A stretch of DNA of 64,000 nucleotides from Podocnemis expansa (lineage: Eukaryota > Chordata > Testudines > Podocnemididae). Under the pieces are notes generated by a model that was not told where the DNA came from, did no database searches, and saw nothing but the letters and a program-made list of their open reading frames with translations. The first letter of the stretch is position 1. Every line of letters begins with the position of its first letter. The stretch covers positions 3,024,051 to 3,088,050 of the forward strand of contig ML682024.1 in the NCBI GenBank assembly GCA_007922195.1. Direction: 5' to 3'. Positions 22,640 through 33,940 of this stretch are shown piece by piece. A program made the position numbers and the translations under genes.

Positions 22640-23390
22640 CCCGGTCCCTGTTTTCTCATTAGTTGTCCCCAGGACTTTTTTTGGACCAGTTTCCTGTGCC
22701 ACCTCCCCATAGGCTGGGGTTGGGGCTTTAGAAGTGGGCGGGCTAGCGCCCACCCACCACTGCCTGATTCAATAGGACCATGCAAGGCAGGCATGGCACG
22801 TGTGCATCTCGACCAGGCACTGCTACTACAAATCTGATAACAGGTTCAGGGTACACAGACGCTAAAATGGTGCAGCTACTGGGACACTCCACAAAGAACT
22901 GTGCGTCCCCCAGAAGGGAGTGAAAAGGGAGGCTAGGGGACATTTTTTTTTCTTTTTGCACCAAACTGCCAGTGTTTATATGTCCCCCACTCCAAATCAG
23001 AGGTTAGCTTTCAAGAAAGCCAATTGCTCTCTTTTACCAAATAGCCTCCAAATACAAAGCCTTGGGCCACAATTGTCAGCCCTTTAAAATACAGTATTTA
23101 GGAACCTGTTCTTTAAAAAGCCCATGGAAACTGTCCTCTCTAAGCTGTGCGCCATCTGTGCATGCACACAGGTCATGAAACCTGCACACACAACAAAATA
23201 AAGTGCACACAAAAAAATTCACTAGTGCTAATATTGGTGCTCATAAATTTCTTTTTGCACACGCATTTTTTTTTGCACACAGCCTACGAAAAATGAGAGG
23301 GAACACGGCCCACAAATTTGACAATCTAACATGGAAAGGACACAGGCTGATGCTTGTCCTAGAATATTCTTTGCAGCAGGCAGAAGAGGG
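22640..23390. other. No gene seen; AT-rich repeat-like stretch
   Basis: I see no exon. The segment at 23120-23310 has repeated 'gcacac' words and T-runs and resembles a decayed interspersed repeat, with a distant echo at 28745-28800. Confidence 0.45.
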
Positions 23391-23399
23391 CTAAATTCT

Positions 23400-24200
23400 A
23401 TAGAGCGGGGTCTGAGCCAGCGGAGTGACGTAAGACAATTCCACTTCCTGGTAGCACGGCGGCTGAGTGTGACACGCATCGTCGCCCCACCCACAGACCC
23501 GCCCTCGCGCGCTGAAAGCGCATGCGCAAACCCAAGACTCAGGCCCCACATTAGAAGCCATTGGGTGGCCACTCAAGCCTAGTTTGCATAAAACAGCCTG
23601 GGGGGGGGATATGGCCGTTCTTGCCCCGCCCACGTCTCGCGGCACACATTCTTTCTCGCGAGATTTCCCCAGCCCTCATAGGCCAAGTGATCGCGAGACA
23701 TGCAGCTCTTCCCAGTTCTCGCGGTATCTGTCCACTTGGACCGAGCGTTCGCCGGCCAGTGGCTGCTGCTGCTGCTCTCGCGGGAGGAGCCCGGGGCCGA
23801 GAGGATTCCGGAGCTCTCGCGGGAGTCGCGCGCCCGCCTCTCTCGGGCCAGCGGCGCGCGCTCTCTGCTCTGCGCTCCGTGATGGCGGCGCTGTCAGGCT
23901 CCCCCTCCGGCTCGGCCGCCCCTCCCGGGGCCCCCGGCCCCTCCGGCTACCGGCCCTTCGAGCCTGAGGCGCTGGGGCTGGCCCCGGGCTGGCGCCTCAC
24001 CGGCTTCGGGGAGCTGCGCGGCTGAGGCTGCAAAGTCCCGCAGGAGACTCTGCTCAGGCTCCTGGCGGGACTGGGGGGGCCGCGCGCCGGGCTGGCGGCG
24101 GCCGGGGCCGAGCCCGGGGGGGGCGAGCCCGTGGGCCCCTCGTTAGGTGAGGGGGGGCTGGGGAGCCAGTGTCCTGTCAGCTGGGGGGCAAAGGTCCTGT
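23400..24200 (+). promoter_or_regulatory. SEPHS2 CpG-island promoter with TCTCGCGAGA motifs
   Basis: CpG density rises sharply across this interval and includes the first coding exon. A perfect palindrome TCTCGCGAGA lies at 23654-23663. Related TCTCGCG or TCGCGAGA words lie near 23635, 23691, 23717, 23777 and 23814. This palindrome is the known binding site class of BANP and is also linked to ZBTB33. No TATA box precedes the start codon, as expected for a housekeeping gene. Confidence 0.65.
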
Positions 24201-27200
24201 GAGTGGGGGAGGGGAGGGCGGGAGGCAGGAGCGAGGGGGGGATGGGGGAGCAAAGGTTCAGTGGCTGGGGAGAGGGTGTGAGCGGTGGGGCAGCCCTGTG
24301 CGTCTAGCTCAGTGGCTCCACTGCTGGCTTGTGAATTATGCCAAGCTCCAAAGGGGCAGCTGTGTTAGACTAGTTCAGTAAAACAAACAAGGAGTCCCGT
24401 GGCACTGAAAGACTAACGCATCTATTTATCACATGAGCTTTTGCAGGAGAAAATCCATTTATTTCTTCCCATTCTGTAAGCTTTCCCCCCTCTTCAAAGC
24501 ATGTAACGAAGTGGGATTTTTCTCCCATTAAAGCTTGTGCAGTAAATAGATTAGTTAGTCTTTAAGTGCCACAGGACCCCTTGCTTGTTTTGCTGAGGAG
24601 GGGGTGATGTGGGTGAGGGAGGAGGCTGTTGGGAGGCAGTGATCCTGAGGAGGCTGAGGTGGTGGGGGAGGCTGGGTTCAGAGCAGTGGTTCCCAACGTT
24701 TTCTCTGCTGTGGCACACCTTGCTACTTTTAAACAATTTGAGGCACACCACTGTATCGTTACCACATGAACTCTAAATATTCATGAGGCAGCTATCCAAT
24801 CTAGAGCTCTTTGAGTTGTTTTCCAAAAAATTTTGCAGTACACTTGCTCAGACCTGCCAGCACACCTGTGTGCCACAGCACACCTGTGTGCCACAGCAGT
24901 AGAGACATGGTGGCAGTGGGTTGTGCATTAAGGGGTAAGGGCTGTGGGTGGACTGATAAGGTGATGCACTGTGGAAGTGGAGGTGGGTATGAGCTGGGAC
25001 TAGGGGTTGGGGTGGTTTTGGATGGATGGAGTAGAAGTAGGGGAGGGGTTGTAGTGGTGGTGAGACCTGTGGCAGTGGTGGGATAAAGGGAACATCTGTG
25101 GGAATTACGGGTATGGAGCTGGAAGGTTGTTGCTGATCTGAAAGGCTTCACCTTATCTTTAGGCATAGGGATGGACTCCTGTGTCATTCCCCTCAGACAT
25201 GGGGGTCTCTCCCTTGTACAGACCACAGACTTCTTCTATCCACTTGTTGAGGATCCCTACATGATGGTATGAGCTCTAATGTGGGCAGGGGAAGGGAGCA
25301 AATATTACTAGCATTAGGAATCATGCTTATGATGACTTGGATGATGCCAGCAGTGTTTACATCTCTGGTGTGCCATCCTCACGTGGGAAGTACTAGAGAG
25401 CCCTGAGCCTGTTGAGTAGGGGCCAGGGATGCTCTCTGGCTCAGGGCATGGGGAATGGGCCACAGCCCATTGTGGTTCAGAGCCTGTGGGGAGGGCATGG
25501 TTCCTGGGGAGTGCTCTGGGACTCGGAGCCCAGAAGAAGGGGGCGTGTGCTCCCTGCCCACAGGATGTAGGGTAGGAGAAGTGGAACGCACATTCCTGAA
25601 CTCATGGCTCTGTAGCTGATACTCACCCTGTGTGTTCCAGGGCCGCATTGCCTGTGCCAACGTGCTGAGTGATCTCTATGCCATGGGCATCACTGAGTGT
25701 GACAACATGTTGATGCTGCTGAGTGTCAGTCAGAAAATGAGTGACGAGGTGAGTGGATGGGCTGTTGGAGATGAGTCTCCCTGTGTCCAGTCCCTGTGTG
25801 CAGTGGTCACTGACCTTGACTGTTGTTAGCAGCAGTGCCAGGCAGCTACTTATATGGGGGTATGTTAGGTGTTAGTGACAGGCAAGTTGGAAGTATTGGG
25901 ACAAAAGGTTTTACACTGAGAAGGGTTAGAGAGTAATGCAGCTGTTAGCAGCCTGATGGTTCCTTTGGAAAGTGCAGATTAGATTTCCAGGCACTGAGAT
26001 ATAATGCAAGGAGATGGTGGCTGAGGTTCTTGTCCCACACTGCAGGAGCCCTGTCTTTTTTCATCTGGGGCCCTGTGTCTGTGTGAGTGAGAGCTAGAAC
26101 TGCAGCCTCCCACCTGGGTTCAGGACTAATACCTGGAGCTGCAGAGCTTCCTGCATCTGGAGGAGGTTCCTGGGGGCAGGTCTGACTCACTCCGGGATTG
26201 GCTCCTGCAGATGTTTTCTCATCCCTGGCTGAACAAACAGCTGGAGCCTTGTGCTGGGTAAGAGCCCCTGGCTCTTCTCCAGATTACACAGGGAGTTCAG
26301 ATTTATGGTTGTGTGTTTTTCACAGCCATGTGTTTGGTAGGGCCTTACTCCTCTCTTCCTGAGTATGGAGCTTGGCTGCCAGACTGAAATCCTAAAAGTA
26401 GAACATGAAGGTACATCCCACCCCTGCAACTCAACCTTAAATGTGCCATTCCCCAACATGTCAAGAACACACATACTAGTACCCTATCTTCATAGCTGTC
26501 CCAGAACCTATAAGCATAGTAGGCTGAAGGCCAACAACTTCTCTGCTAGGCCAAAACTCAAGTTTAGATCAGGAGAACTGAAAAGGTGCCAACTGCCTTA
26601 TTTTACAGTGAGACACAGAGCCAGTTTCACCCCAACAAGTCCATGTTTGCTCATTCTTATGACCCCTTTGCTTCTATGGTGAGGGTTCTGTCTGTCACAC
26701 TGATTTAATTAAACTCTGGGGGTGTATGCTTTTGGATTGATCATCCTCATGGCAGAAGGAAAACTACCCTCTCTTGACTCAGCCTGAGGAATTCTTCACT
26801 GAACCAAAGCATTCTTCAAGGTTCATGTGCAGCCATTCTCATAGCACACTGACAGCTCTGTTACCTCCTGATTTCCCCCACCATATGGTGCAGCTGTGTC
26901 TCTTGCAGTAGTCAGAAGTGATATGCAATGAAACGCTTAAGTTCACACCTGAAACAACATAAATAATGGCTGACTTTTGGTTTCCAAAGGGATAGCTGTG
27001 TTAGTCTGTAAGTGCCACACAACTCTTCCCCCGCGCCCCCCCCCCCGACTTTTAGTATCTGCCTGTTATGGCAACTTCTTCTTGAACTGTTCCCTCTGGC
27101 TGTTGCCAGCACCAGGGAGGAAGACTTATAGTTATGTTGTGGTCTTAGCCACTTTCCATGTTGTGGAAGGGCACGAGGCAGTGCTAGGTAGCTTTGATTC

Positions 27201-30200
27201 AGCATTAACAAAGTGTTTGAGGAGTTAATCAAAGAAAAGAGTCCACATAATGTAGCCCATGCTGTTGTAATGTGTGTATCTCGTGCCTTGGCTTCCCAGT
27301 ACTTAGCAGAGCTCAGCAGGAAGGTTCTTGTTACAGTGAGCAGTAAAGCAAATAACTTTAATGTCATCTCCTAATCATCTTGTCAGTGCCCCATGGGCTT
27401 GGTTCTGTGTGCACCTGGCCCCATGGGTCTGTGTCAAAGGCATTACCTTCATTCTCATAAGACATCGTGCTATGCCAGCATCCACAAAGGACTGTTTGTT
27501 CAAGTGTGCTGTTGGGAAAATGAAATAGGGCCTATGCTGCAGACAATTATTATTGTCCCTTCATTCTGAGAGTATCTCCTCACCTCCCCAGCCTTGTGCT
27601 GAGAGAATCTCCCATGGTCCTGGTGCATTTTCCAGTATTTCAAGACATTTTGATGTTCCTTGAATGTTGCTGATTAAATTCTGATTTGGGATCTTTGGCT
27701 GTGGGAATGAGGTTGCCTGCATTGTCAGTCTGGCTGGCCCCTTTGCATGTTGGCTTCTCAAAGGGTGATTGTCCTTTTCCATTCCTCCTGCCACTCTACT
27801 TTCTAGGAATTGTGAAGTGTTGGCAAAGCCCACATGTTGGTCTGCCACTGCCATCTGTAGCTTTTCAGCCCTGGCTTACTTAAGGCTCACCCTGCTATCC
27901 TTGTGTACAGGTTCTCAGAGCTGCCAGTATCCAGTCCATCAGCTGTTCCTTGACCTCTGTTCTCACCTCCCCAGGAACGTGAAAAGATCATGCCATTGAT
28001 AATCAAAGGCTTCCGGGATGCTGCGGAAGATGGTGGGACGTCAGTGACAGGCGGGCAGACTGTGTTGAATCCCTGGATCATCATCGGGGGCGTTGCCACT
28101 GTGGTGTGTCAGCCCAACGAGTTTATCATGTGAGTGGGGGTTGAAGGGTGACAGTGAGCTCAAGTGCCAGAACCTCTGCGTGGGCAGCGTAGCCAGCATA
28201 GCTTATGGAATGGTAAGAAGAGCAGGAAAGAGGAGTTGGACAGGGCAGTATTCAGTGGGCACAAATTTAAACACAGGCTGGGCTCTGCACCAGCTGTTAA
28301 TGCAATCCTGTGGAACCAGGCCCCAAAGGACCATGCTTTTACAAGGATGAGTGTGGCAACACTTAAGTTCTAAGCCAGGGTTTCACGTTCTATCACTCTT
28401 GAGTCCACCTTATTTCAGTCTCCTGTAGAAATTTCTTTATCTCTGGGGAGCAATGGAGTCAGTGTGTATCTATGGTGACAACAGAGAAGCTGTTTCAAAG
28501 TAGATAGTATTTGTTTAGTAATCAGGCATCTGAGAGTTCTTAACTTAGAAAGGGAAAGCCACACTTTTCAGTCTGTACTGGTAGAAGCGAAGACTCAACA
28601 AGCCACATTCTGCTGGGTTCCAGCTGGATTCCTTACCTGTGTTTGTGTGTCTTTTTCTGAGAATCTGTGCTTCTGAGCCTTTTTCTTAACACTATCACCT
28701 TACACCTTGTACCTGCTGTCTCTGGCTCCAGCGCTGTGTTGACTGATGTTCCCCCTAAGCTGCACAGCCGCACAGCTCCCCGCCGCTGCCCTACACAGGG
28801 GATGCTGCCTGCAGCACACAGGAGGGGATCTGGCTGGCTGAGGGTGCACTTACTGGGAGAGCTGAGGGGGAGGAGGCCCACGGGGGGTGTGTGTGTGTGT
28901 GTGTGTGCACATGCACACAGGATCAGGCCTGCTGGGGGGGGGGGGTGAACCGCGCAGCAGCACCTTGAGTTGCTCAGCTGTTTCAGGGGATGCTCCTGGA
29001 TCTTGTGCAGAATAGTTCCCCCTTTTGACCCTTCCCCTTCACCTCATGTGAAGGTGGTCACACTTTATAAAACAATATGAATGTGTGTTTTTGCTTTTAA
29101 GGTACCTACAAAAGGGGTGGCTATAATAAGTCAAAAGACTTTTCTGGCCTTTCACTGCCTCGACATCGGGGTAGGCACTGGCAAGCCTATCCAACGCATA
29201 TCTACCAACGGCTCAAAGCTGTTCCTTCTTGCTAGCCAAGAAGGGTGGCCGGTAGTGTAGAAAACTGTTGATCATAATCTGTGCAATTGTTTTAAAGCAG
29301 CATATTGGGAGGCAACACGTGCCTGTGGTTTCAATTTTAAATACATTCACTTCATCCAGCAACACATTATAATTAACATTACTACTATTCATGCAAAAAG
29401 GATAACAATTGGATGTAGCATATTTTTAGAAATGATGACCAGGAGGGTGACCACCCCCCCCAAAATATCATACCAATGATGGGTCATTAGCTGTCTGGCC
29501 TGTTCTGATACCCTTAAAATTGCTGTTCCCTGGTGCAGTATGGCTACACTGTGGGTTTCCATCTGTGTTCAAGTGGTTTTGGTAAGGTGTCTAATTTGCT
29601 CATTTCTTTGCATTAAATCATACAAAGTAGTCCAATTAACCCCTAAAGAGTAATCAAACTGTAGAATATTACTTGTTTGTAAATCATTAATCTCTTTGTC
29701 CTCATGGGATGGAAAATAATATGTTAGTACAGGAGTCCTTAACATAGTTACATTACACATACGTTGTTGCACAGGGGGTTCTGAAACATACCTTTCTTGC
29801 CAAATAATTTGTTTTAGCCCAACCACACAGATGCAGTTTTTTTCCATCATAATACACCTTTGCTGTGTCATTGTTTAATTCATCCCAATAACAGGTTGCC
29901 AAATTTCTGTGTTCAGATGAACAGGGTTCCTCTAATATTGGCAGGGTCGGACATACCCATTGTTGTGGGGTCCATTTTGAACATGAATGATGGTCTATAA
30001 TTTCTCCTTGATTATTTAAATAAGTGCCTGCCAAACGAGGGACCCAGATGTGCTCACCCTGAAGAGCTGGGAGAGGTCTGAATGGCCACACTGGCATTGT
30101 GACTGTGTGGTTGTGCCCTGATTGCTTGCAAAGTTATGCGTCCTGTAAGAGTAAAAGGATGCAGTGTAGAATCCAAAACATTATACCAACCAGGGACATA

Positions 30201-32938
30201 TGGCAGGAAGAGGTCATCTTTATGTTTAGTTAAGAGAGGGACCAAGACCGTCATATCCTTACCCAGTCCATTTCCCGTTCCGTTAGCACAATGGCTAGTA
30301 GCTGTTGTTCAGAGCACCAAAGAGCTGATGTGGTTTTGTCTGCCATATGTCTCATTTTAACATGTCAGACATGTTCAACCTGTCTTATCACCTCAGTCAT
30401 TTGGTGTTCACGTCCCACTGCATGGCGCTTCCTGGTCTTTTGTTCCTGTATTGATTCCATCCAATTCTTATGCAAGTTTGTGGTGGCAACTCAAATGGTA
30501 TTAGTGATGTTTGGCTGTGCCTCAGTCACCTCTTCCCTAGTAGAAACTCCCCCCGACTTAGAACCAGTGGATAGCAATAGAATGGATGGGTGAATTGAGA
30601 TGCACCCATGGATCACAAAAATATTGCCAGGAATTCCCTTCATCCCAGTGGGTTTTAGCATCACAGAAGCAACATGTGACCATGGGAGGGGGCTTGCAGG
30701 ATGGATGGAGAGTTTGATGAATTCTTTGGGAGTAGGGAGGTCTCAGCAGGGCACACATGGCTCACAACTAGAACAAAGAAGCTGGGTTAGTTCTGGGGGT
30801 AGCAGGGACCCATACAGGACCCAGTGGGGATGTGCAGTTCATGGCTGGAGGGGATAGCAAGTTGAATTCTGGAAGGTGAGATAGCAAGATATGATGGACC
30901 AGTGTGAACACAGCCCATGAGTATGTCTATTTCAGGCCAGACAGTGCAGTTCCTGGAGATGTGCTGGTGCTGACCAAACCCCTAGGTACACAGGTGGCTG
31001 TCAACGCTCACCAGTGGCTGGATAACGTATGTATTCACCTGCTGCTATTGTTGTCATTATCCCCTGCGGTCGGGGGGGGGGGTTCAGAATTGGGGAGCTG
31101 CTGTGGGAGAGCCCTGTCAGTCCTGAGCCCTAAAGGATAGACTATCCCCAAGATGGGCAACAAGCCTTGCTTTGGGAGCCTCTGAGCTGTTTGAAAGAGA
31201 CTGAGCTCCCTTGTGGAGGGAGATGGGACACAGACCTGGGTGCATATTATCCTCTCCTGTTTTTTTGGGTTTTTTTCCCCAGCCTGAGCGATGGAATAAG
31301 ATTAAGCTGGTGGTGTCCAAAGAGGATGTGGAACTGGCCTACCAGGAAGCCATGTTCAGTATGGCCATGCTGAACAGGACAGGTAGGCACCTTGACATGT
31401 AGTTGGTGGGGAGCAGGTGCTGGTCCATCCTGCAGCTCCCAGCAGTAAGCTGGCCAAGCTTGTGGCAGCAGGATCTGCTTCTGGTCTCACTATCTGGAGC
31501 TTGTAATCAGTTAACAGCCACAGCAGTTTGGCTTGTGAGCTCAGAGGTTAAACTAAGCAGCATGATCCAAGGTCTGGGCTTGGCTCGGAACCCTCAGGAA
31601 CACGCCTGCTGCTCAGGGAATGGGGAGAGGGGGAGAGAGTCCTCTTCCCCCAGCATAAAGCTCCCGGAAAAGAAAGAAAAGACCGTGGCTGTAAGGTAAA
31701 TGCACAGCGCCTTTTGGAATCCAACAGATATCATGACTGTGGGGTCTTCTCCATGACCGACCTGTAAGTGCCTTTATTTTCCCTGCCACAGCTGCCAGTT
31801 TGATGCATACTTTCAATGCTCATGCTGCCACTGACATCACAGGCTTTGGGATCCTGGGCCATGCACAGAACCTGGCCAAGCAGCAGCGCAGTGAGGTCTC
31901 TTTTGTTATTCACAACCTACCCATCATCGCCAAGATGGCTGCCATCAGCAAGGCCTGCGGGAACCGTTTTGGGCTGCTCCAGGGGACATCCCCAGAGACA
32001 TCAGGTAGGGTGGAGAGCCTGGGTCATCTGAATTCGAGGTTGCCTTCTATTTCACCTCGGGGGGGGGGGCGCGCGCCCGGTCTCAAATCATCAGGCCTAG
32101 CCAGTTTCTTGGGGGTTTCAGGAGTGACTACTGGGATGGTTTGTGGCTCAGAAGCTTGATGTCTCTAAGATGAAGCTAGGGCAAGACAGCATGGGATGGG
32201 CACAGCATGGGATGGGCACAGGAGCCTTATAGTGCAAAATGTGTGCATGGGCCTAGGGGCTGGTGCAACAGGAGGAAAGGAAAGACTCATGTTTCAGCAG
32301 GGGTTAGCCTGTCAGAGCAGAATCAGATATCCTCGTTTCAGTATTTATCAACTCCACCCTCCTGGCCTGGCTGTCAGGCCTCAGGACTGGAGTTGCTGTC
32401 ATCAGCACTGGGTACATGATCAGTACCTGCCCAGGGCAAGGGGAGAGCAGTGAATCAAAGTTGGCCTATGTGTGGGGGCATGAGGATACCTCAGGAGACT
32501 GCATAACACCTCCCTCTGCATGGTTCAGGGAAGAGTTTTCACCCCATCTGAGCTCCTCTAATTGGCCCCCTGGCAGAAGAGTTGGGAGACCATTAGCAAC
32601 CCTTCCTCCATGACTGCTGCTAACTATCCTGGACCTATGGTGGGGGGGGTGTGTGTGAACACATCCCCCCACACAATAGGCACTCAGGAGCCCTGTCCAT
32701 TTTTGCAGGAGGGCTGCTCATCTGCTTGCCCAGGGAGCAGGCTGCCCGATTTTGTGCTGAAATCAAGTCTCCCAAATATGGGGAGGGGCACCAGGCCTGG
32801 ATCATCGGCATCGTGGAAAAGGGGAACCAGACTGCACGCATCATTGACAAGCCGCGCATCATCGAAGTGACACCCCGAGGTGCCACTGCTTCACCCCAGG
32901 ATAACAACTCAAGTGCCAGTCCCGAAGCAGCCTCGTGA
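23882..32938 (+). CDS. SEPHS2: Selenophosphate synthetase 2 (selenoprotein, intron-containing)
   Basis: The enzyme makes selenophosphate from selenide and ATP, the selenium donor for selenocysteine synthesis in the cytosol. Coding exons: 23882-24146, 25163-25266, 25641-25748, 27975-28129, 30936-31026, 31283-31382, 31792-32004, 32709-32938. All junctions are GT/AG and all phases join, giving 421 residues. Codon 48 is TGA, followed by GCK: this is the catalytic selenocysteine position, with the partner Lys three residues later. Thr at this place would mean SEPHS1. Later exons read [38 protein letters not shown] and [13 protein letters not shown], close to SEPHS2 (NAHQWLDN rather than the SEPHS1 form). 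The start was chosen at the first ATG in the CpG island, with good context. Placental mammals carry an intronless SEPHS2, so this is the older intron-bearing form. Introns hold repeats and an env-like remnant. It converges with IKBKG. Confidence 0.95.
24023..24025 (+). other. SEPHS2: In-frame TGA, predicted selenocysteine codon 48
   Basis: The TGA lies between ELRG and GCKVPQ, exactly where selenophosphate synthetases have the catalytic Sec or Cys. The downstream frame continues with conserved residues to the splice donor at 24147. A conventional stop here would leave only 47 residues. Confidence 0.93.
24341..24597. mobile_element. Head-to-head inverted Penelope-like 3' ends in SEPHS2 intron 1
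   Basis: A minus-oriented terminus beginning 'ccaagctccaaaggggcagc' meets a plus-oriented one ending 'cttgcttgttttgctga'. Both hammerhead cores are mutated. The centre retains the pre-terminal 'cccattctgtaag' words. Confidence 0.75.
24684..24900. mobile_element. hAT-type element fragment
   Basis: The left end CAGTGGTTCCCAACG starts a sequence similar to 51337-51518, including 'ttgaggcacacc' and 'attcatgag'. The right terminus is not clear. An 18-base unit is tandemly duplicated at 24861-24878 and 24879-24896. Confidence 0.55.
28887..28907. repeat. GT dinucleotide microsatellite
   Basis: An uninterrupted GT run lies in SEPHS2 intron 4 and is followed by a short 'cacatgcacaca' stretch. Confidence 0.9.
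29560..30270 (-). pseudogene. Possible endogenous retrovirus envelope remnant in SEPHS2 intron 4
   Basis: The minus strand carries several open pieces in different frames, rich in Cys and Trp and with several potential N-glycosylation sites. This composition is typical of a retroviral envelope surface domain. No gag, pol or LTR was identified beside it. Frameshifts and stops break it, so it cannot encode an intact product. A different origin is possible because I recognise no specific family motif. Confidence 0.35.
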
Positions 32939-33600
32939 GATGGCAGACCTTCCTTCCTTTGGACACTGTAGGCCTCTGCCTGCACATGCCAGCTAAGTGC
33001 CTTGGCTTTGGACATGGGAATGCTCTGTACCATCCTTCCCTCGTGAGCTGCGCTTCTCTCACAGCACAGCAGGCTCTGATCTTCCTCCCCAGCTCAGAGC
33101 AGCTCCCCTTCCCAAGGTCAAGGTAGCTGAGGTGAGGCCCTTCCAGAGTATGCCGAAGATGAGTGAGTTTCCCATGATACTGCCTCTCCCCACAGGCTGA
33201 TTGAGGGGGTTAACTTGGCTAATTAATTCCTGCAAATGAAGTGAGTTAATTATTTATTAAGGATAAATGCAGGTGGTGCAGAAGCAGCTGCCTCCCAACA
33301 GCAGGTAGTTTCTGTCTGGAATTATTTATTGGAATGTTTCTACGTGCTCTCAGACTCTCCCAGCCTTTGTTCAGACTGAGCAGCTGGTATAAAGGCTGTA
33401 GGAGAGTTAGTATAAACCACACAGCTGGGCATGTGCCCTTCCTCTCTTTAATGAAGCTCTTCCCCTTAAACCCACCCTGGGGCTAGGAGGAGTTGAGGAC
33501 CCCCCAGAGGGCAGGACACCCACTCAGCCAGATGGATTGTTTCCTGAATTGTAAATTCCTGGTGATTTATTCAATAAATACCAATTTCTATATGTGCTGT
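32939..33600 (+). other. SEPHS2: SEPHS2 3' UTR with poly(A) signal
   Basis: The UTR runs from the TGA stop to an AATAAA at 33573-33578, with a T/GT-rich stretch just after it ('tatatgtgctgtggtggt'). It includes the SECIS candidate and AT-rich words around 33220-33330. No other gene is seen here. Confidence 0.75.
33434..33516 (+). promoter_or_regulatory. SEPHS2: SECIS element candidate
   Basis: The eukaryotic SECIS pattern is present. ATGA (33451-33454) is followed by 13 bases and then AAA (33468-33470) in an apical loop. After 23 more bases comes TGAG (33494-33497), giving the tandem G-A/A-G core. Between them AGCTCTTCC pairs with GGAGGAGT with one bulged G (about 8-9 pairs). Below the core CCTCT (33441-33445) can pair with AGAGG (33506-33510). 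Its position about 500 bases past the stop fits decoding of the TGA at 24023. Confidence 0.75.
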
Positions 33601-33769
33601 GGTGGTAAGTCTGCAGGGAATGGGTTAGACACACACTGCATCAAGTCTGTTCAAGGAGACACTGCAGAATCTGCAATGAAGTCACTTTAGAACTGGTGCT
33701 GTAGACTGGATGGTGGAGGAAGGGTGGTGTGGGTCAATAGATTTGTTAGTTATCTGGAAGTTAATGTAA

Positions 33770-33940
33770 AATCACTGCTGGTAACATTTGCAACACAAAG
33801 CTTGGTGGAGTGGTAAATGAGGAGGACAGGGCAGTCACTCAGAGCAATCTGGATCGCTTGGTAAGCTGGGGCCATTCAAACAGAATATTTAATACAGCCA
33901 AATGCAAGGTTCTACAGTCAGGAACAATGCATGCAGGTGA
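33770..33940 (+). mobile_element. CR1-like LINE fragment
   Basis: The decayed frame reads like the CR1 reverse-transcriptase C-terminus: a KLGGVVNEEDRAVTQ-like block, then LDRLVSWGH and AKCKVL. Only this short piece remains. Confidence 0.6.

Noticed and set aside
24023..24025. TGA read as a true stop or nonsense mutation
   Set aside because: It sits exactly at the Sec position, the frame continues with conserved residues through eight exons, and a SECIS candidate is present.
23882..32938. Assignment to SEPHS1
   Set aside because: SEPHS1 has Thr or another residue at the Sec site. Here there is TGA, and the later exons match SEPHS2-specific words such as NAHQWLDN and LPIIAKMA.
33041..33210. 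Other possible SECIS hairpins around 33053 and 33160
   Set aside because: They have TGA-like words, but lack an AA apical loop at the right distance or a continuous stem.
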